Positions 37,880 to 47,800 of a stretch of DNA of 64,000 bases are shown here, piece after piece. Location of the stretch: positions 1 through 64,000 of the forward strand of contig CANGIT010000004.1 in the NCBI GenBank assembly GCA_947454155.1. The letters run 5' to 3'. The notes below the pieces were generated by a model. The model saw only the letters and a list, made by a program, of their open reading frames with translations. It was not told where the DNA came from and made no database searches. Source of the stretch: Chitinophagaceae bacterium (GTDB lineage: Bacteria > Bacteroidota > Bacteroidia > Chitinophagales > Chitinophagaceae). Position 1 is the first letter of the stretch. Each line of letters starts with the position of its first letter. The position numbers were made by a program, and so were the translations under genes.

Positions 37880-38374
37880 ATGGATTTACTATTACCGCAT
37901 TTAGGTTTGATTTTTTGGACGTTCTTATCGTTCCTGATCGTATTCTTCATCCTGAAGAAATTCGCATGGCCAATGATCATCATGGGCCTCAACGAACGCG
38001 AAGCCAATATCGCTTCGGCCATTGCCTCTGCAGAAAAAGTAAAGCAGGAAATGGCACAGTTGAAAAATGACAACGAAGCTTTGCTGGCCCAGGCCAGAGA
38101 AGAAAGAGCCACCATTCTTAAAGAAGCCAAAGAGATCAAAGACAAAATGATCAACGAGGCCAAAGAAGAAGCAAAAAACCAGGCGGCCAAAATCATTACC
38201 GAAGCCAATGCTTCCATTCAACATCAAAAAATGGCCGCACTTACCGACATCAAAAATCAGGTGGGCGCCATGGTAGTGGAAATCAGCGAAAAGATTCTGA
38301 GAAAAGAACTTTCCGACAAAGCCAATCAGGAAAATTATATTTCCAAACTGGCCGAAGAAATCAAATTGAATTAA
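37880..38374 (+). CDS. atpF: F-type ATP synthase subunit b
   Basis: This 164-residue peripheral stalk subunit has one N-terminal TM helix (about 8-28, 'LGLIFWTFLSFLIVFFILKK') and then a long charged coiled coil ('AEKVKQEMAQLKNDNEALLAQAREERATI' region, about 45-140). A delta-binding end 'ISEKILRKELSDKANQENYI' closes it. The length is standard. The start is ATG 37880, and the stop is 16 bases before atpH. Confidence 0.95.
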   Translation: MDLLLPHLGLIFWTFLSFLIVFFILKKFAWPMIIMGLNEREANIASAIASAEKVKQEMAQLKNDNEALLAQAREERATILKEAKEIKDKMINEAKEEAKNQAAKIITEANASIQHQKMAALTDIKNQVGAMVVEISEKILRKELSDKANQENYISKLAEEIKLN

Positions 38375-38390
38375 GTTAACGACACCAGTC

Positions 38391-38954
38391 ATGACCAACC
38401 CAAGATTAGCCGGCCGTTATGCCAAAAGTTTGCTCGACCTGGCTGTTGAACAAAACAAGCTGGAAACCATTTATGCCGATGTGAAATTTTTACAAGCGGT
38501 TTGTCTTTCCAATGCCGATTTTGTCAATATGCTGAGAAGTCCGGTCATCCCTTCCGATAAGAAAGAGAAGATTCTGGAAGCGGTGACTGCAGGCAAAATC
38601 AACGAACTGACCCATGCCTTCCTTCGCCTCCTGATCAACAAGGCAAGAGAATACAGCCTGCCCGAAATTGTAAAAGCTTTTACCGAGCAGTATAACAATC
38701 TCAATGGTATTCATCAGGTAAAAATCACTACCGCGGTAGCCGTTAGCGACCAGTTGAAAAATGCACTGGCTCAAAAAATAAAAGCCGATACCCAGCTGGA
38801 CAAGATTGAATTGGAAATGGCAGTTAAGGAATCACTTATCGGTGGTTTTACTTTGGAGATCGGAGATACTTTAATTGACGCCAGCATTCAGCGCGACCTC
38901 AATGATGTGAAAAGACAATTCAAGAACAATGAATATGTTCATGCCATTCGCTAA
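38391..38954 (+). CDS. atpH: F-type ATP synthase subunit delta
   Basis: This 187-residue stalk protein joins subunit b to the top of the F1 head. The N-terminal helical domain starts 'RLAGRYAKSLLDLAVEQ', the usual OSCP/delta beginning. The C-terminal part has 'KIELEMAVKESLIGGFTLEIGDTLIDASIQ', the conserved delta signature. In most Bacteroidota atpA follows at once. Here a terminator comes 20 bases after the stop, and atpA lies about 12 kb away. Confidence 0.95.
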   Translation: MTNPRLAGRYAKSLLDLAVEQNKLETIYADVKFLQAVCLSNADFVNMLRSPVIPSDKKEKILEAVTAGKINELTHAFLRLLINKAREYSLPEIVKAFTEQYNNLNGIHQVKITTAVAVSDQLKNALAQKIKADTQLDKIELEMAVKESLIGGFTLEIGDTLIDASIQRDLNDVKRQFKNNEYVHAIR

Positions 38955-38972
38955 TACCTTATACATTTTTTA

Positions 38973-39001
38973 AAAGCCGGCTGCAATAGCCGGTTTTTTT
39001 A
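38973..39001 (+). terminator. Terminator after atpH
   Basis: CCGGCT (38977-38982) pairs with AGCCGG (38988-38993) across a five-base loop, extended by AAG/TTT pairing and followed by eight T. It would end the atpBEFH transcript before the rest of the F1 genes. Confidence 0.88.
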
Positions 39002-39035
39002 TCCCTTTATTTTTCCCGGAGACAATAATTACTTG

Positions 39036-39488
39036 ATGAAGAAGAAAAAAATAATCTCAATCTTCCGGTTGCTGGCCTTTTGTTTTGTGGTCAATCAAAG
39101 CGTTTTCGCTCAACAAAAAGAAAGGTTGGACACAGATACTTCATTAGTACAATTCAAAGATACCATCGATGTGCTAGCTTTTGATTCGGCAACGCATATA
39201 CTTCCTTCTGTTACCATCCATCAGGGGAATTTCAGCATTGTGAAGCATTTCAAAAACATCGGCCATCATCCGGTGTTCATAGAAAGTACTTACACGACCG
39301 ATCCTCATTTCATTTGCAATTATCCTCAAGAACCCATCATGCCAGGAAAAACCTATGCATTCAAAATCTGTTTCACCTTCGGCAGTGGATCAGCTTTCAA
39401 TTATCACTGGCGCAAAACCATGGGATTTGTATTGTCCGACAGTACAAGAATACCCTTGCAGTTTGAAGGAGAAGTGATGGCGAAATGA
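39036..39488 (+). CDS. Small exported protein, DUF1573-like Ig fold
   Basis: This 150-residue protein has a Lys-rich signal peptide (MKKKKIISIFRLLAFCFVV..., cleaved near 'SVFAQ'). The rest resembles a single DUF1573-type beta-sandwich: 'VKHFKNIGHHPVFIESTYTTDPHF' and 'MPGKTYAFKICFTF', where the usual form is 'F.NTG..PL.I....SC.C' and 'PG....I.V.F'. Here the Cys is isolated ('FICNYPQEPIMPGK'). The function of the family is unknown. ATG 39036 was chosen over the adjacent TTG 39033. It is the only plus-strand gene between atpH and atpA and faces the protease genes tail to tail. Confidence 0.65.
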   Translation: MKKKKIISIFRLLAFCFVVNQSVFAQQKERLDTDTSLVQFKDTIDVLAFDSATHILPSVTIHQGNFSIVKHFKNIGHHPVFIESTYTTDPHFICNYPQEPIMPGKTYAFKICFTFGSGSAFNYHWRKTMGFVLSDSTRIPLQFEGEVMAK

Positions 39489-39531
39489 ACATAATGATTT
39501 CACCAGTTTTTCCATGTTGAAACGAGGCTCA

Positions 39532-39561
39532 TAAAAAATCCCGGTCACTTGTGCAACCGGG
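39532..39561 (-). terminator. Terminator after the first M36 protease gene
   Basis: On the minus strand CCCGGT pairs with ACCGGG, with inner CAC/GTG pairing around a two-base tip, followed by a T-run (ATTTTTTAT). It lies 25 bases past the protease stop codon. Confidence 0.8.
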
Positions 39562-39585
39562 AGGAAAATTATTTTTGAAAAATGA

Positions 39586-42500
39586 TTATGGCTGAATCAC
39601 CACTTTGCCTGTAGCCAATGTGTTGCCGGCGGCATCGGAAAGTACCAATGCATAGTTGGCTGCACTCAAATGGCGGGCATCCACTTTCATCGGTTCGTAA
39701 GATGATGAAACCTGATATGCTTTTTTGAACACTCTTGCACCTTTTTCATCATATAGGGTGATGAAGCGAGGTTGGCCATTGTAAGGCACACCCTCAAATC
39801 TCACAAAGAACACGCCATTGCTGGGGTTCGGATAGATGAAGGTGTAATTGAGTGTGGTGTCTTTCACCTGAATGAAATTCGAGGTGCCTACACAACCATT
39901 GTTGTCGGTGAAGCTGGCGGTATAATTGCCTAGTCCATGACCATCAACCGTAATGGAATTACCTGTTTGTCCGGGTAGTGCCGAACCATTGTTGTACCAG
40001 GTATAACCCGTACCTGTAGCCGAAGTGGTGGCAGTAAGGGTGACTGTTTGATTGGGGTAAACCACATTGGAAGGACTTGCACTGATATTGACAACGGGCA
40101 GATCGTTCACCGTCAGTGTCATCGAATTTGAATTCAGCACACCACAAGTGGATTCGTTGACCACAGCGCGGTAACGGTTGTTGTTCATGGTTGGGCTGAT
40201 GTTGTTCAATGACAATGTTGCGCTGTTGGCCCCTGCGATGTTGGTCCAGGTGTTGCCTCCATCTGTGCTTACTTGCCATTGGTAAGAGAGGGCTGTTCCG
40301 CTGGCTGTAATCGTGATGTTGACATTGCTGTTAACGCATCCCGAAGCATTGGCAGGTTGTGCCGCGATGGCAGCAGGTGAAGCCACGGTAAGTGTACCTG
40401 CATTGGAAGTGGCAGAACTACAACTGGCCGAAGAAACAACAAGACGGTATTTGTTGTTGCTCATCGCACTGGTTATATTGGCAATGGTAAGTGATGCTGT
40501 TGTTGCTCCACTGATGTTTGTCCAGGTGGTTCCACCGTCGGTACTTACTTGCCATTGGTAGCTGATGGCGCTTCCTGTGGCAGTAGCGGTGAAAATTGCG
40601 TTTCCGCCGCTGCAGCTGTTAATATTATTCGGTTGTGTGTTCACCTGTGCATTGTTCAACACATGCAGGGTAGCGATGGAAGAATTGATGCCAACTGCAG
40701 AACAAGCGCTGGAAATGACTACTCTGATGATGTTGCCGTCGTTGGTTGAGCTGATACTGTTTATCGTATAAGTAGCTCCGTTAGCTCCGGCAATGTTGGT
40801 GAAGGTGATACCGCCGTCGGTACTCACTTGCCATTGGTAAGTGAGCGTGCTGCCTGATGCAGCTACGCTGAAGCTGGCGTTAGTTCCTGCACAAGAGGTG
40901 ATGTCCGTTGGTTGTGTATTGATGATGGCATTGTTGCTGACGTTCAGTGTGGCTGGGCTTGAAGTGACAGCTCCAGGGCAGGCGCTGCTGTTGACCAACA
41001 CATGATATTGATTGTTGTTCAATGCGGATGTGAGATTGTTGACGGTCAAGGTGGAAGAATTGGCACCGCTGATATTGAGCCATGTGGCGCCGCCGTCTGT
41101 ACTCACTTGCCACTGATAATTGATGCCTGTGCCAATGGCGGTAGTTCCAAATGTAGCACTGCTACCGGCACATCCACTGGTGTTGGAAGGTTGAGTGGCA
41201 ATAGATGCAGGACTGTTAACTGTCAATACAACATTGCTTGATGTAATCGGTGCATTACAACCGGTAACGATTACATGATATTGATTGTTGTTTAATGTAG
41301 CTGCCGGACCGCTGATGTTGTAGTTGCTTGCATTGGCGCCGGCAATATCGGTAAAGGTAATGCCGCCATCAGTACTCACCTGCCATTGATAGGTAAGTCC
41401 TGTTCCACTGGCTGCAGAATTGAACTGTGTTGTGATGCCTGCACAAGTGGTTTGGCTGCTGGGTTGAGTTGTGATGGCTGCCGGAGTACCCACTGTGAGT
41501 GTAGCCGCTGATGATGTGACGCTTGAAGGACAATCATTGCTGACAATGACGCGGTATTTGTAGTTGTTTTGTGCTGCAGTAACATTGTTTAAAGTAAGTG
41601 TGGCCGCAGTAGCGCCGCTGATGTTGGTATAAGTGGCGCCGCCATCTGTGCTCACCATCCATTGATAGGTAGGGTTGGTACCTGTAGCCACTGTGCTGAA
41701 TGTTGCATTTGATCCGGCACAGACATTTACTGCAACCGGTGCGGTACCAATGGCTGCTGCAACACAAGTATTGGCAGGAATGATGATGGCAAAAGTATCC
41801 ATGGCGCTTACTCTCACGTTGTTATTGGTGTAGAGGTTGCTTTGCATTTCCACCACTGCCTGATTTCTGATCCTGATATCATCTACATACCAGCCTTCAA
41901 CACTTGTTCCTACATCCGAAGTGAAACGGAATCTGATTTTGAGATTCTGATTGGCATAGGGCAGGAGGTTCACCTTTGTTTTGATGAACTTGTTGCCACT
42001 GGTTCCTGTCCATGCTCTTCTGCCGGCCAGCAATGTGGTGGCGTCCATGGTGCCGGTATAACCACCCGAAATGATATTGTTCTGCATGTCGCTCCAAGTA
42101 GTCCCTCCGTTGATGCTCGCTTCCAACACAGCACCATCATAAGTTTCTTCCGTACTGAACCAATTTCTGAATGTTAATGGTGGAGGATTGACACCCACAG
42201 CAATTGCGGTATTAAGTGTAAGTCGCTGATCGGAGGTGGTATCAATTTCATTGGAATAGTAAGCATATTGAGGTGTGAAGTTCCTGGCGTTGGATACCGA
42301 CCAAATGCCGTTGGGCTGTGTATTGGTAGCTGCCCATATAGCTGGAATGGTGGAATTGGTTACCGTGTCTTCAAACAGCGTGACTGTAGGGAAATAGGCG
42401 CCGGTATTTACTTGTACAGTAAAAGAATAGTTTTGTGTTTGACCTGCTGCAAGGGTTACAGGAAAGCTAACTACTCTGTTGGCGCTGTTATAAGTTCCGC

Positions 42501-44619
42501 CACTTACATAGGTTACATTAGAAGGCAATGTATCTGTCAAAACAAAGTTCGTTACACCTCCGCATTCGTCGGTGGAAACAGTATTGGTATAAGTGATGTT
42601 GTTACCTTCTGGTACTTCGGTTACACTTTCCGTCATGGTGAGTGTGGCTTTGCCAATGGTGAAGTCAGCCACCTGGTCGGTAACGCTGCCCGATGAACCT
42701 TGAGACGCGAAAGCGCCCATTCCTCTTCTTCTGAATGCTTCCCAGATGGCACATTTGTGAACGCCACCATAAAGCAATTGGTCGGCTTGTAAAATAGCAT
42801 CTCTGCCATCTATAAAACCCGGACTGCAGGGTTGCAATTTCATTCCTTCAGTCACCAGTTTGAAAGCGATCACATTTCCACCTGTGGCGTTGGCATCGTA
42901 TAAGTTGGGAGAAATGCTGCCCACCTGGTTGATGATGTTCCAGGTCATGTCCCAAAGTGTGGCACACCAGATTTCTCCGCGGTCATGTGATTCCGCAGGA
43001 ATGGAGGCGGCGTATACTTTATTGTTGACATTGAAGTTGGTGGAATATTTTTGAGAACGGATACCCACTGCATTCGGCGTTTGTCCGAAGGCGTAAGTAC
43101 CCACTCCTCTCGGTGAGGAAAAGCCGGTATTCAAGGTGGAAGTTGTCCAGTTCTGGGTGAACATCAAACCATAATAATCGCTCCAGCCTTCACCCATTTG
43201 CTCTGCATTCGACAAACATCCTGCTTGTGCAGGCCCACCGGTTAAACGGTTGCTGATGCCATGGCCGAATTCGTGCGTAATAATGCCATTGTCCACATCA
43301 CCGTCTTTCTGAGGATTGCCGCTCCACAAATACATTTGCATTCTGGGGTTGCTGCCATCTGCCGGAGTGGCGAAGTTGGCGTTGTTGGTACCACTTCCAT
43401 CCTGTGCATCTGCGAAAACATAATCATTACCCAATCCGCCACGCCCCTGATTGGAATTTTGGAAATTTCCTCCCACCTCATCAAAACCATACTGGTACAT
43501 GATGTCGTGCACGATGTTGTTCCAGTAAAAAAGATTGGTGATGTTGAACTGCTGGTTGGGAGCAGGAGTGGTTTGTGTAGGTGTGGAAGTAAAAACAGGT
43601 GTGAATTCGAAAGTCAAAGGATCTACCGATGTGGTGGATGTAGCCGGAAGCCCGGTTCCATTGTTACCATTGCGGTCTTCTTGTGCCCATACGTTGTTTC
43701 CTCTGGTATAGTTGTAATCAACCGTTCCGTCATTGTGCCATTTCAGTGAAGTGGCATTGCCTGGAGTGTTATTCCAAGGGTTGCTTACAATGGCAGGTGT
43801 GCCTCCTGTGTGCGATGGACTTTCTGCAGGATAGGCAACCACTTTGTAAGTGGCGTTATTGACGATTTGAGGACTGTTCAGCGAAAATGCCTTGTTGGAT
43901 GAATTCATGTAATCAAACACCAACGGCTGTTTTTTCAACTCATTTGAGTTGGTCACTTTAGTGTTTTTCTCAGGAGTACCCCAATTGCAGGCCACATTGA
44001 AATTATTGACATCCAACGTAGCGGCATTCTTTGCATTGATGCGTACCATCCAGTAGTCGGGGCTATTGTTGGGGATGATGTACACCTGCCATCCCAAAGC
44101 CACTTCTTTTCCATCATTCACCGGTACCCACATGAGTTCGGCTGTAATGCTTTCTCTGGATACACCCATATCATCAAAACGAACCCAATGCCCATTTTTG
44201 TCGCTGCCCATGACCAGTGGCTCTCTGCGCAATTTTATTTTTCTGTCTTTCAATGCAGCTTTCACCGCCTGCTCTGCAGTGATAGCAGGTATGCCTATGC
44301 TGGCGTCGGTTCTTTTTTCAATGCCTTTGATGCGGCCACCGCTTTTTGAAACCAGTTGGTCGTTGCGGAAAGCCAGCACCTGCAATTGATTGTACACCGG
44401 TAATCCCAGATAAGATTGCTGAAGATAAATCAAACGGACTTTGGCCGTGTTGTCGAAATACGTGTTGCTGACAAAAACGTTATTAAGGTCATTGTCGGTT
44501 AAGCCGATGACGGCTTTGTTTTTGGCAACAAGTCCCATGGCCAGTGCATTCTCATCGGTTTGGGCTTTGAGCGAAAAAATGCTCAGCAAAAGAAAAAAAG
44601 AAAGTAAAATTTTCTTCAT
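39586..44619 (-). CDS. M36 (fungalysin-type) metalloprotease with Ig-like array and T9SS tail
   Basis: This 1,677-residue exported protease has a signal peptide (MKKILLSFFLLLSIFSLKAQ) and an FTP/PepSY-like inhibitory propeptide (about 25-220). The M36 catalytic domain has Zn ligands His449 and His453 and the general base Glu450 (HEFGH), with the third ligand Glu in 'EQMGEGWSDYYG'. A region with 'LTDTLPSNVTYVSGGTY' (DUF11-like) and a jelly-roll/MAM-like module ('WYVDDIRIRN') follow. Six ~91-residue Ig-like repeats ('YQWQVSTDGGxTxTNI') and one divergent copy come next. The C-terminus ('YPNPSNGVF...') is a T9SS sorting domain. It likely digests external protein for nutrition. Unlike its neighbour it has no PA insert in the catalytic domain. 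Codon use appears similar to the surrounding genes. Confidence 0.93.
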   Translation of the reverse strand: MKKILLSFFLLLSIFSLKAQTDENALAMGLVAKNKAVIGLTDNDLNNVFVSNTYFDNTAKVRLIYLQQSYLGLPVYNQLQVLAFRNDQLVSKSGGRIKGIEKRTDASIGIPAITAEQAVKAALKDRKIKLRREPLVMGSDKNGHWVRFDDMGVSRESITAELMWVPVNDGKEVALGWQVYIIPNNSPDYWMVRINAKNAATLDVNNFNVACNWGTPEKNTKVTNSNELKKQPLVFDYMNSSNKAFSLNSPQIVNNATYKVVAYPAESPSHTGGTPAIVSNPWNNTPGNATSLKWHNDGTVDYNYTRGNNVWAQEDRNGNNGTGLPATSTTSVDPLTFEFTPVFTSTPTQTTPAPNQQFNITNLFYWNNIVHDIMYQYGFDEVGGNFQNSNQGRGGLGNDYVFADAQDGSGTNNANFATPADGSNPRMQMYLWSGNPQKDGDVDNGIITHEFGHGISNRLTGGPAQAGCLSNAEQMGEGWSDYYGLMFTQNWTTSTLNTGFSSPRGVGTYAFGQTPNAVGIRSQKYSTNFNVNNKVYAASIPAESHDRGEIWCATLWDMTWNIINQVGSISPNLYDANATGGNVIAFKLVTEGMKLQPCSPGFIDGRDAILQADQLLYGGVHKCAIWEAFRRRGMGAFASQGSSGSVTDQVADFTIGKATLTMTESVTEVPEGNNITYTNTVSTDECGGVTNFVLTDTLPSNVTYVSGGTYNSANRVVSFPVTLAAGQTQNYSFTVQVNTGAYFPTVTLFEDTVTNSTIPAIWAATNTQPNGIWSVSNARNFTPQYAYYSNEIDTTSDQRLTLNTAIAVGVNPPPLTFRNWFSTEETYDGAVLEASINGGTTWSDMQNNIISGGYTGTMDATTLLAGRRAWTGTSGNKFIKTKVNLLPYANQNLKIRFRFTSDVGTSVEGWYVDDIRIRNQAVVEMQSNLYTNNNVRVSAMDTFAIIIPANTCVAAAIGTAPVAVNVCAGSNATFSTVATGTNPTYQWMVSTDGGATYTNISGATAATLTLNNVTAAQNNYKYRVIVSNDCPSSVTSSAATLTVGTPAAITTQPSSQTTCAGITTQFNSAASGTGLTYQWQVSTDGGITFTDIAGANASNYNISGPAATLNNNQYHVIVTGCNAPITSSNVVLTVNSPASIATQPSNTSGCAGSSATFGTTAIGTGINYQWQVSTDGGATWLNISGANSSTLTVNNLTSALNNNQYHVLVNSSACPGAVTSSPATLNVSNNAIINTQPTDITSCAGTNASFSVAASGSTLTYQWQVSTDGGITFTNIAGANGATYTINSISSTNDGNIIRVVISSACSAVGINSSIATLHVLNNAQVNTQPNNINSCSGGNAIFTATATGSAISYQWQVSTDGGTTWTNISGATTASLTIANITSAMSNNKYRLVVSSASCSSATSNAGTLTVASPAAIAAQPANASGCVNSNVNITITASGTALSYQWQVSTDGGNTWTNIAGANSATLSLNNISPTMNNNRYRAVVNESTCGVLNSNSMTLTVNDLPVVNISASPSNVVYPNQTVTLTATTSATGTGYTWYNNGSALPGQTGNSITVDGHGLGNYTASFTDNNGCVGTSNFIQVKDTTLNYTFIYPNPSNGVFFVRFEGVPYNGQPRFITLYDEKGARVFKKAYQVSSSYEPMKVDARHLSAANYALVLSDAAGNTLATGKVVIQP
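40114..41750 (-). repeat. Six Ig-like repeats in the first M36 protease
   Basis: Six units of about 273 bp, each encoding 'QP...C.G..A.F...ASG..L.YQWQVSTDGG...W.NI.GA...TL...N......N.YRVVV...C' . The units are clearly related at DNA level too (the stretch for TYQWQVSTDGG recurs almost unchanged), so copy number can change by unequal exchange. Confidence 0.85.
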
Positions 44620-44814
44620 AACAATGGATAAAATAGGTTCCTTCTTTCGGGAAACCTGGTAAATAATATTTTGTTCAATACCTGCTCTCTTAAAAGGTTT
44701 TTCTAAAGGCAGATTTTGGGTGTGTAAATTAATTCTTTTTGATGATTTTAGTCAGTCTGTTGAAGATTTAAGGCAGCCATTTTAACCATCAAATAATTTA
44801 TGCGGTGAATTCTT

Positions 44815-44852
44815 AAAAAAAAGCTGTCTCATCATATCGAGACAGCCTTTTT
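44815..44852 (-). terminator. Strong, symmetric terminator after the second M36 protease gene
   Basis: GCTGTCTC (44823-44830) and GAGACAGC (44839-44846) pair perfectly across an 8-base loop. An A-run lies on one side and a T-run on the other, so it can stop transcription from both strands. It lies 21 bases past the stop of the minus-strand gene. Confidence 0.9.
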
Positions 44853-44873
44853 CGAGGTTGATTTGAAATAATT

Positions 44874-47800
44874 TTAGATTTTCAACACTTTGGCCGACTT
44901 GATGGTTTTTCCGGTTTCATCCGAGAGCCTTAGCATATAGGTGCCTGACGATAATTTTTTAGCGGATACATCAATGCTTTCATAGCCTGTACCATTGGTA
45001 GTCACTTCTTTTTGGTAGACTCTGGCTCCCTTGGCATCAAAAAGACTAACCGTATATTTTTTACCGGTTTGACCTGAGTAAAATTGTACATGAAATTCTC
45101 CCTGATTGGGGTTGGGGTAGATGTAGATATTGGTGGTGGCGGAGTCGCCGATATTGATGGTATTGGAAATGTTATCGCAACCATTCAATGATTTGGCAGT
45201 ATAAGCTCCTCTTTCATCATAGTTCACGGTGATAGTATTGCCTGTAATTCCAGCAACAAGATTTCCATTTTTGTACCAATTGAAACTGTTTGTAGCAGGA
45301 ATCGCAGTAGCCGTCAATACGGTTGTCAGTCCCGGATAAAGCGACTGATAAGGAGAAGCCGTTACATGAACGACGGGTGAAGGTGAAACATTCAGCAGAG
45401 CACTGTTGCTGATGGCTCCGCAAGGCGAAGCGCCAACCAGCACTCTGTAGCGGTTGTTGTTCATGGCCGTCGTAATGGAAGCCACTGTCAAACTGGAATT
45501 GGTAGCACCGCTGATGTTGGTGTATGTAGCACCGCCATCTGTGCTCACTTGCCACTGATAAGTGATACCTGTTCCAACGGCATTGGCGGTAAAGGTGGCA
45601 TTGCTGCCTGCACAGCCGCTGTAGTCGGAGGGTTGGGCGTCCAATGAAATTTCATTCAATACTTGTAATGCAGCCGATGATGAGCTGGTGGCGGAAGAAC
45701 CGCAGCTGCTCAGGATCTGTGCGCGATATTGGTTGTTGTTGAGGGATGGTGTTACTGGTGAGATGGTGAGTGTGGCACCTGTTGCACCGGATAGGTTGTT
45801 GTAGTTGAGGCCGCCATCGGTGCTCACCTGCCATTGATATGTCAATGAAGGTCCACTGGCGGATACATTGAATGTGGCCGTTCCGCCCGGACAAACACTT
45901 ACGGCAGCAGGCTGGCTGTTGACAACAGGTTGTGCCAATACGGAAAGTGTGGCGGATGCAGAGGCAAAAGCAGAGGTACAGCTGTTACTCACCAGCACAT
46001 GATACAAATTGCTGTTCATAGAAGCTGTTAGATTACTGAGGGTGAGTGTGGCTGCAGTGGCACCTGAGATGTCGTTGTATGTGATACCGCCATCGGTGCT
46101 TACCTGCCACTGATAGTTAACTGCATTTCCGGAGGTAGTAACACTAAAAGAAGCCGAACTGCCAGTACAAGCGCTCGTGTTGTTTGGCATGCTGCTGATG
46201 GTGGCCAGTGCATTCACTGTAAGTATTGCAGCAGACGAGTTTAGGCCTGTGGCGCTACAGCTATACAACACTGCACGATATTGGTTGTTGTTCAAGGAGG
46301 CACTAACGTTGTTGAGATTCAACGAAGCGGTGGTGGCTCCTGAAAGGTTTGTCCAGCTGATACCGCCGTCGCTACTTACCTGCCATTGGTAGGTAATGTT
46401 GGTGCCGCTGGCACTTACTAAGAAATTAACATGCTGTCCCTCACAAACGGTGTTGCTTAGAGGCTGCGCAACAATGCTGGCAGGATCACTTACAATGAGC
46501 ATTCCGGCCGTTGAGGTGATGCTGGATGAACAGCTGTTGCTGATCAAAACCCTGTATTTATAATTGTTCATCGAAGAACTGACATTGCTGATATTCAATG
46601 TGCCTGACGTTGCCCCGCTGATGTTGTTCCAGGTGATGCCATTGTCGGTGCTAACTTGCCACTGGTAGGTCAATGAACTACCGCTGGCGCTTACACTAAA
46701 ATTGGCAGTACTTCCCGTACATGCGGGTGTATTGGCCGGTTGCGTAGTGATGCTGGCCAGGTTGCTGACCGTGAGTGTGGCAGGATTGGAATAAATGGCT
46801 GATGGGCTGCAACTGCTAATCATGACTCTGTACTGTGTTCCGTTTTGCGAAGCGGAGGCGGCGGCAATGGAATAGCTGGTACCTGTTGCCCCGCTGATGT
46901 TGTTCCAGGTGTTGCCATTGTCGGTGCTGCTTTGCCATTGATAAGCGTTGTTGGTGCCCGATGCCGTAATGCTGAAGCTGGCGGCGGCCCCTTCGCAAAC
47001 TGTGGTGGCGGCAGGCTGTGCGGTAATCGATGCAGGTGCATTCACGGTGAGTATCGCATATCCCGAAGTGGCATTGGAAGGACAGTTGTTGCTTACCAAA
47101 ACCCTGTATCGGTTGTTGTTCATGGCGGCGCTTACGGCATTTAGTGTAAGCGTTGACGTTGTGGCGCCAGTGATGTCGCTGTAAGTGTTGCCACCATCGG
47201 TACTCACCTGCCAATGATAGGCAGGGTTGGTGCCGGTTGTAGTAATGGTAAAAGAGGTGTTTCCGCCTTCACAGGCGATGATGTTGCCGGGTTGAGCACT
47301 GACGGCAACAGGATTACATACTACAGTTTCGATTATCTGTGTCACTGTGTCGCTGTAATTCACTCTGGTGTTTGAACTGTTGAAAAGATTCGCCCTAATG
47401 TTCACTACTGCTTCATTTTTTACGACGATATCATCCACATACCAACCTGTTCCGGCCACGGTGCTGCTGGATCCCAAACGGAATCTAAGTTTTACGGATT
47501 GTCCTGCGTAACTGCTAAGGTTAACCGAAGTTTTTACAAAGCTGCCATTGTTGCCCGACCATGCCTTTCTGCCCACAAGAGGATTACCCGATCCGGTAGA
47601 GAGGGTTGCATTGTAATATCCCGAGGTGATTTTGCTGTTCAGGTCTGTCCAGCTGGTGCCGTTGTTGGTGCTGACTTCTACCACCGCCCCGTCTACACCC
47701 GATTGTGTGATGTATCTTGAAGCAAAGCTGAATGAAGATGTGCCTGTGCCCAATGTGATGGCAGAAGTGGTTTCCAGTTTTTGATCGGAGGCCACTGCTG

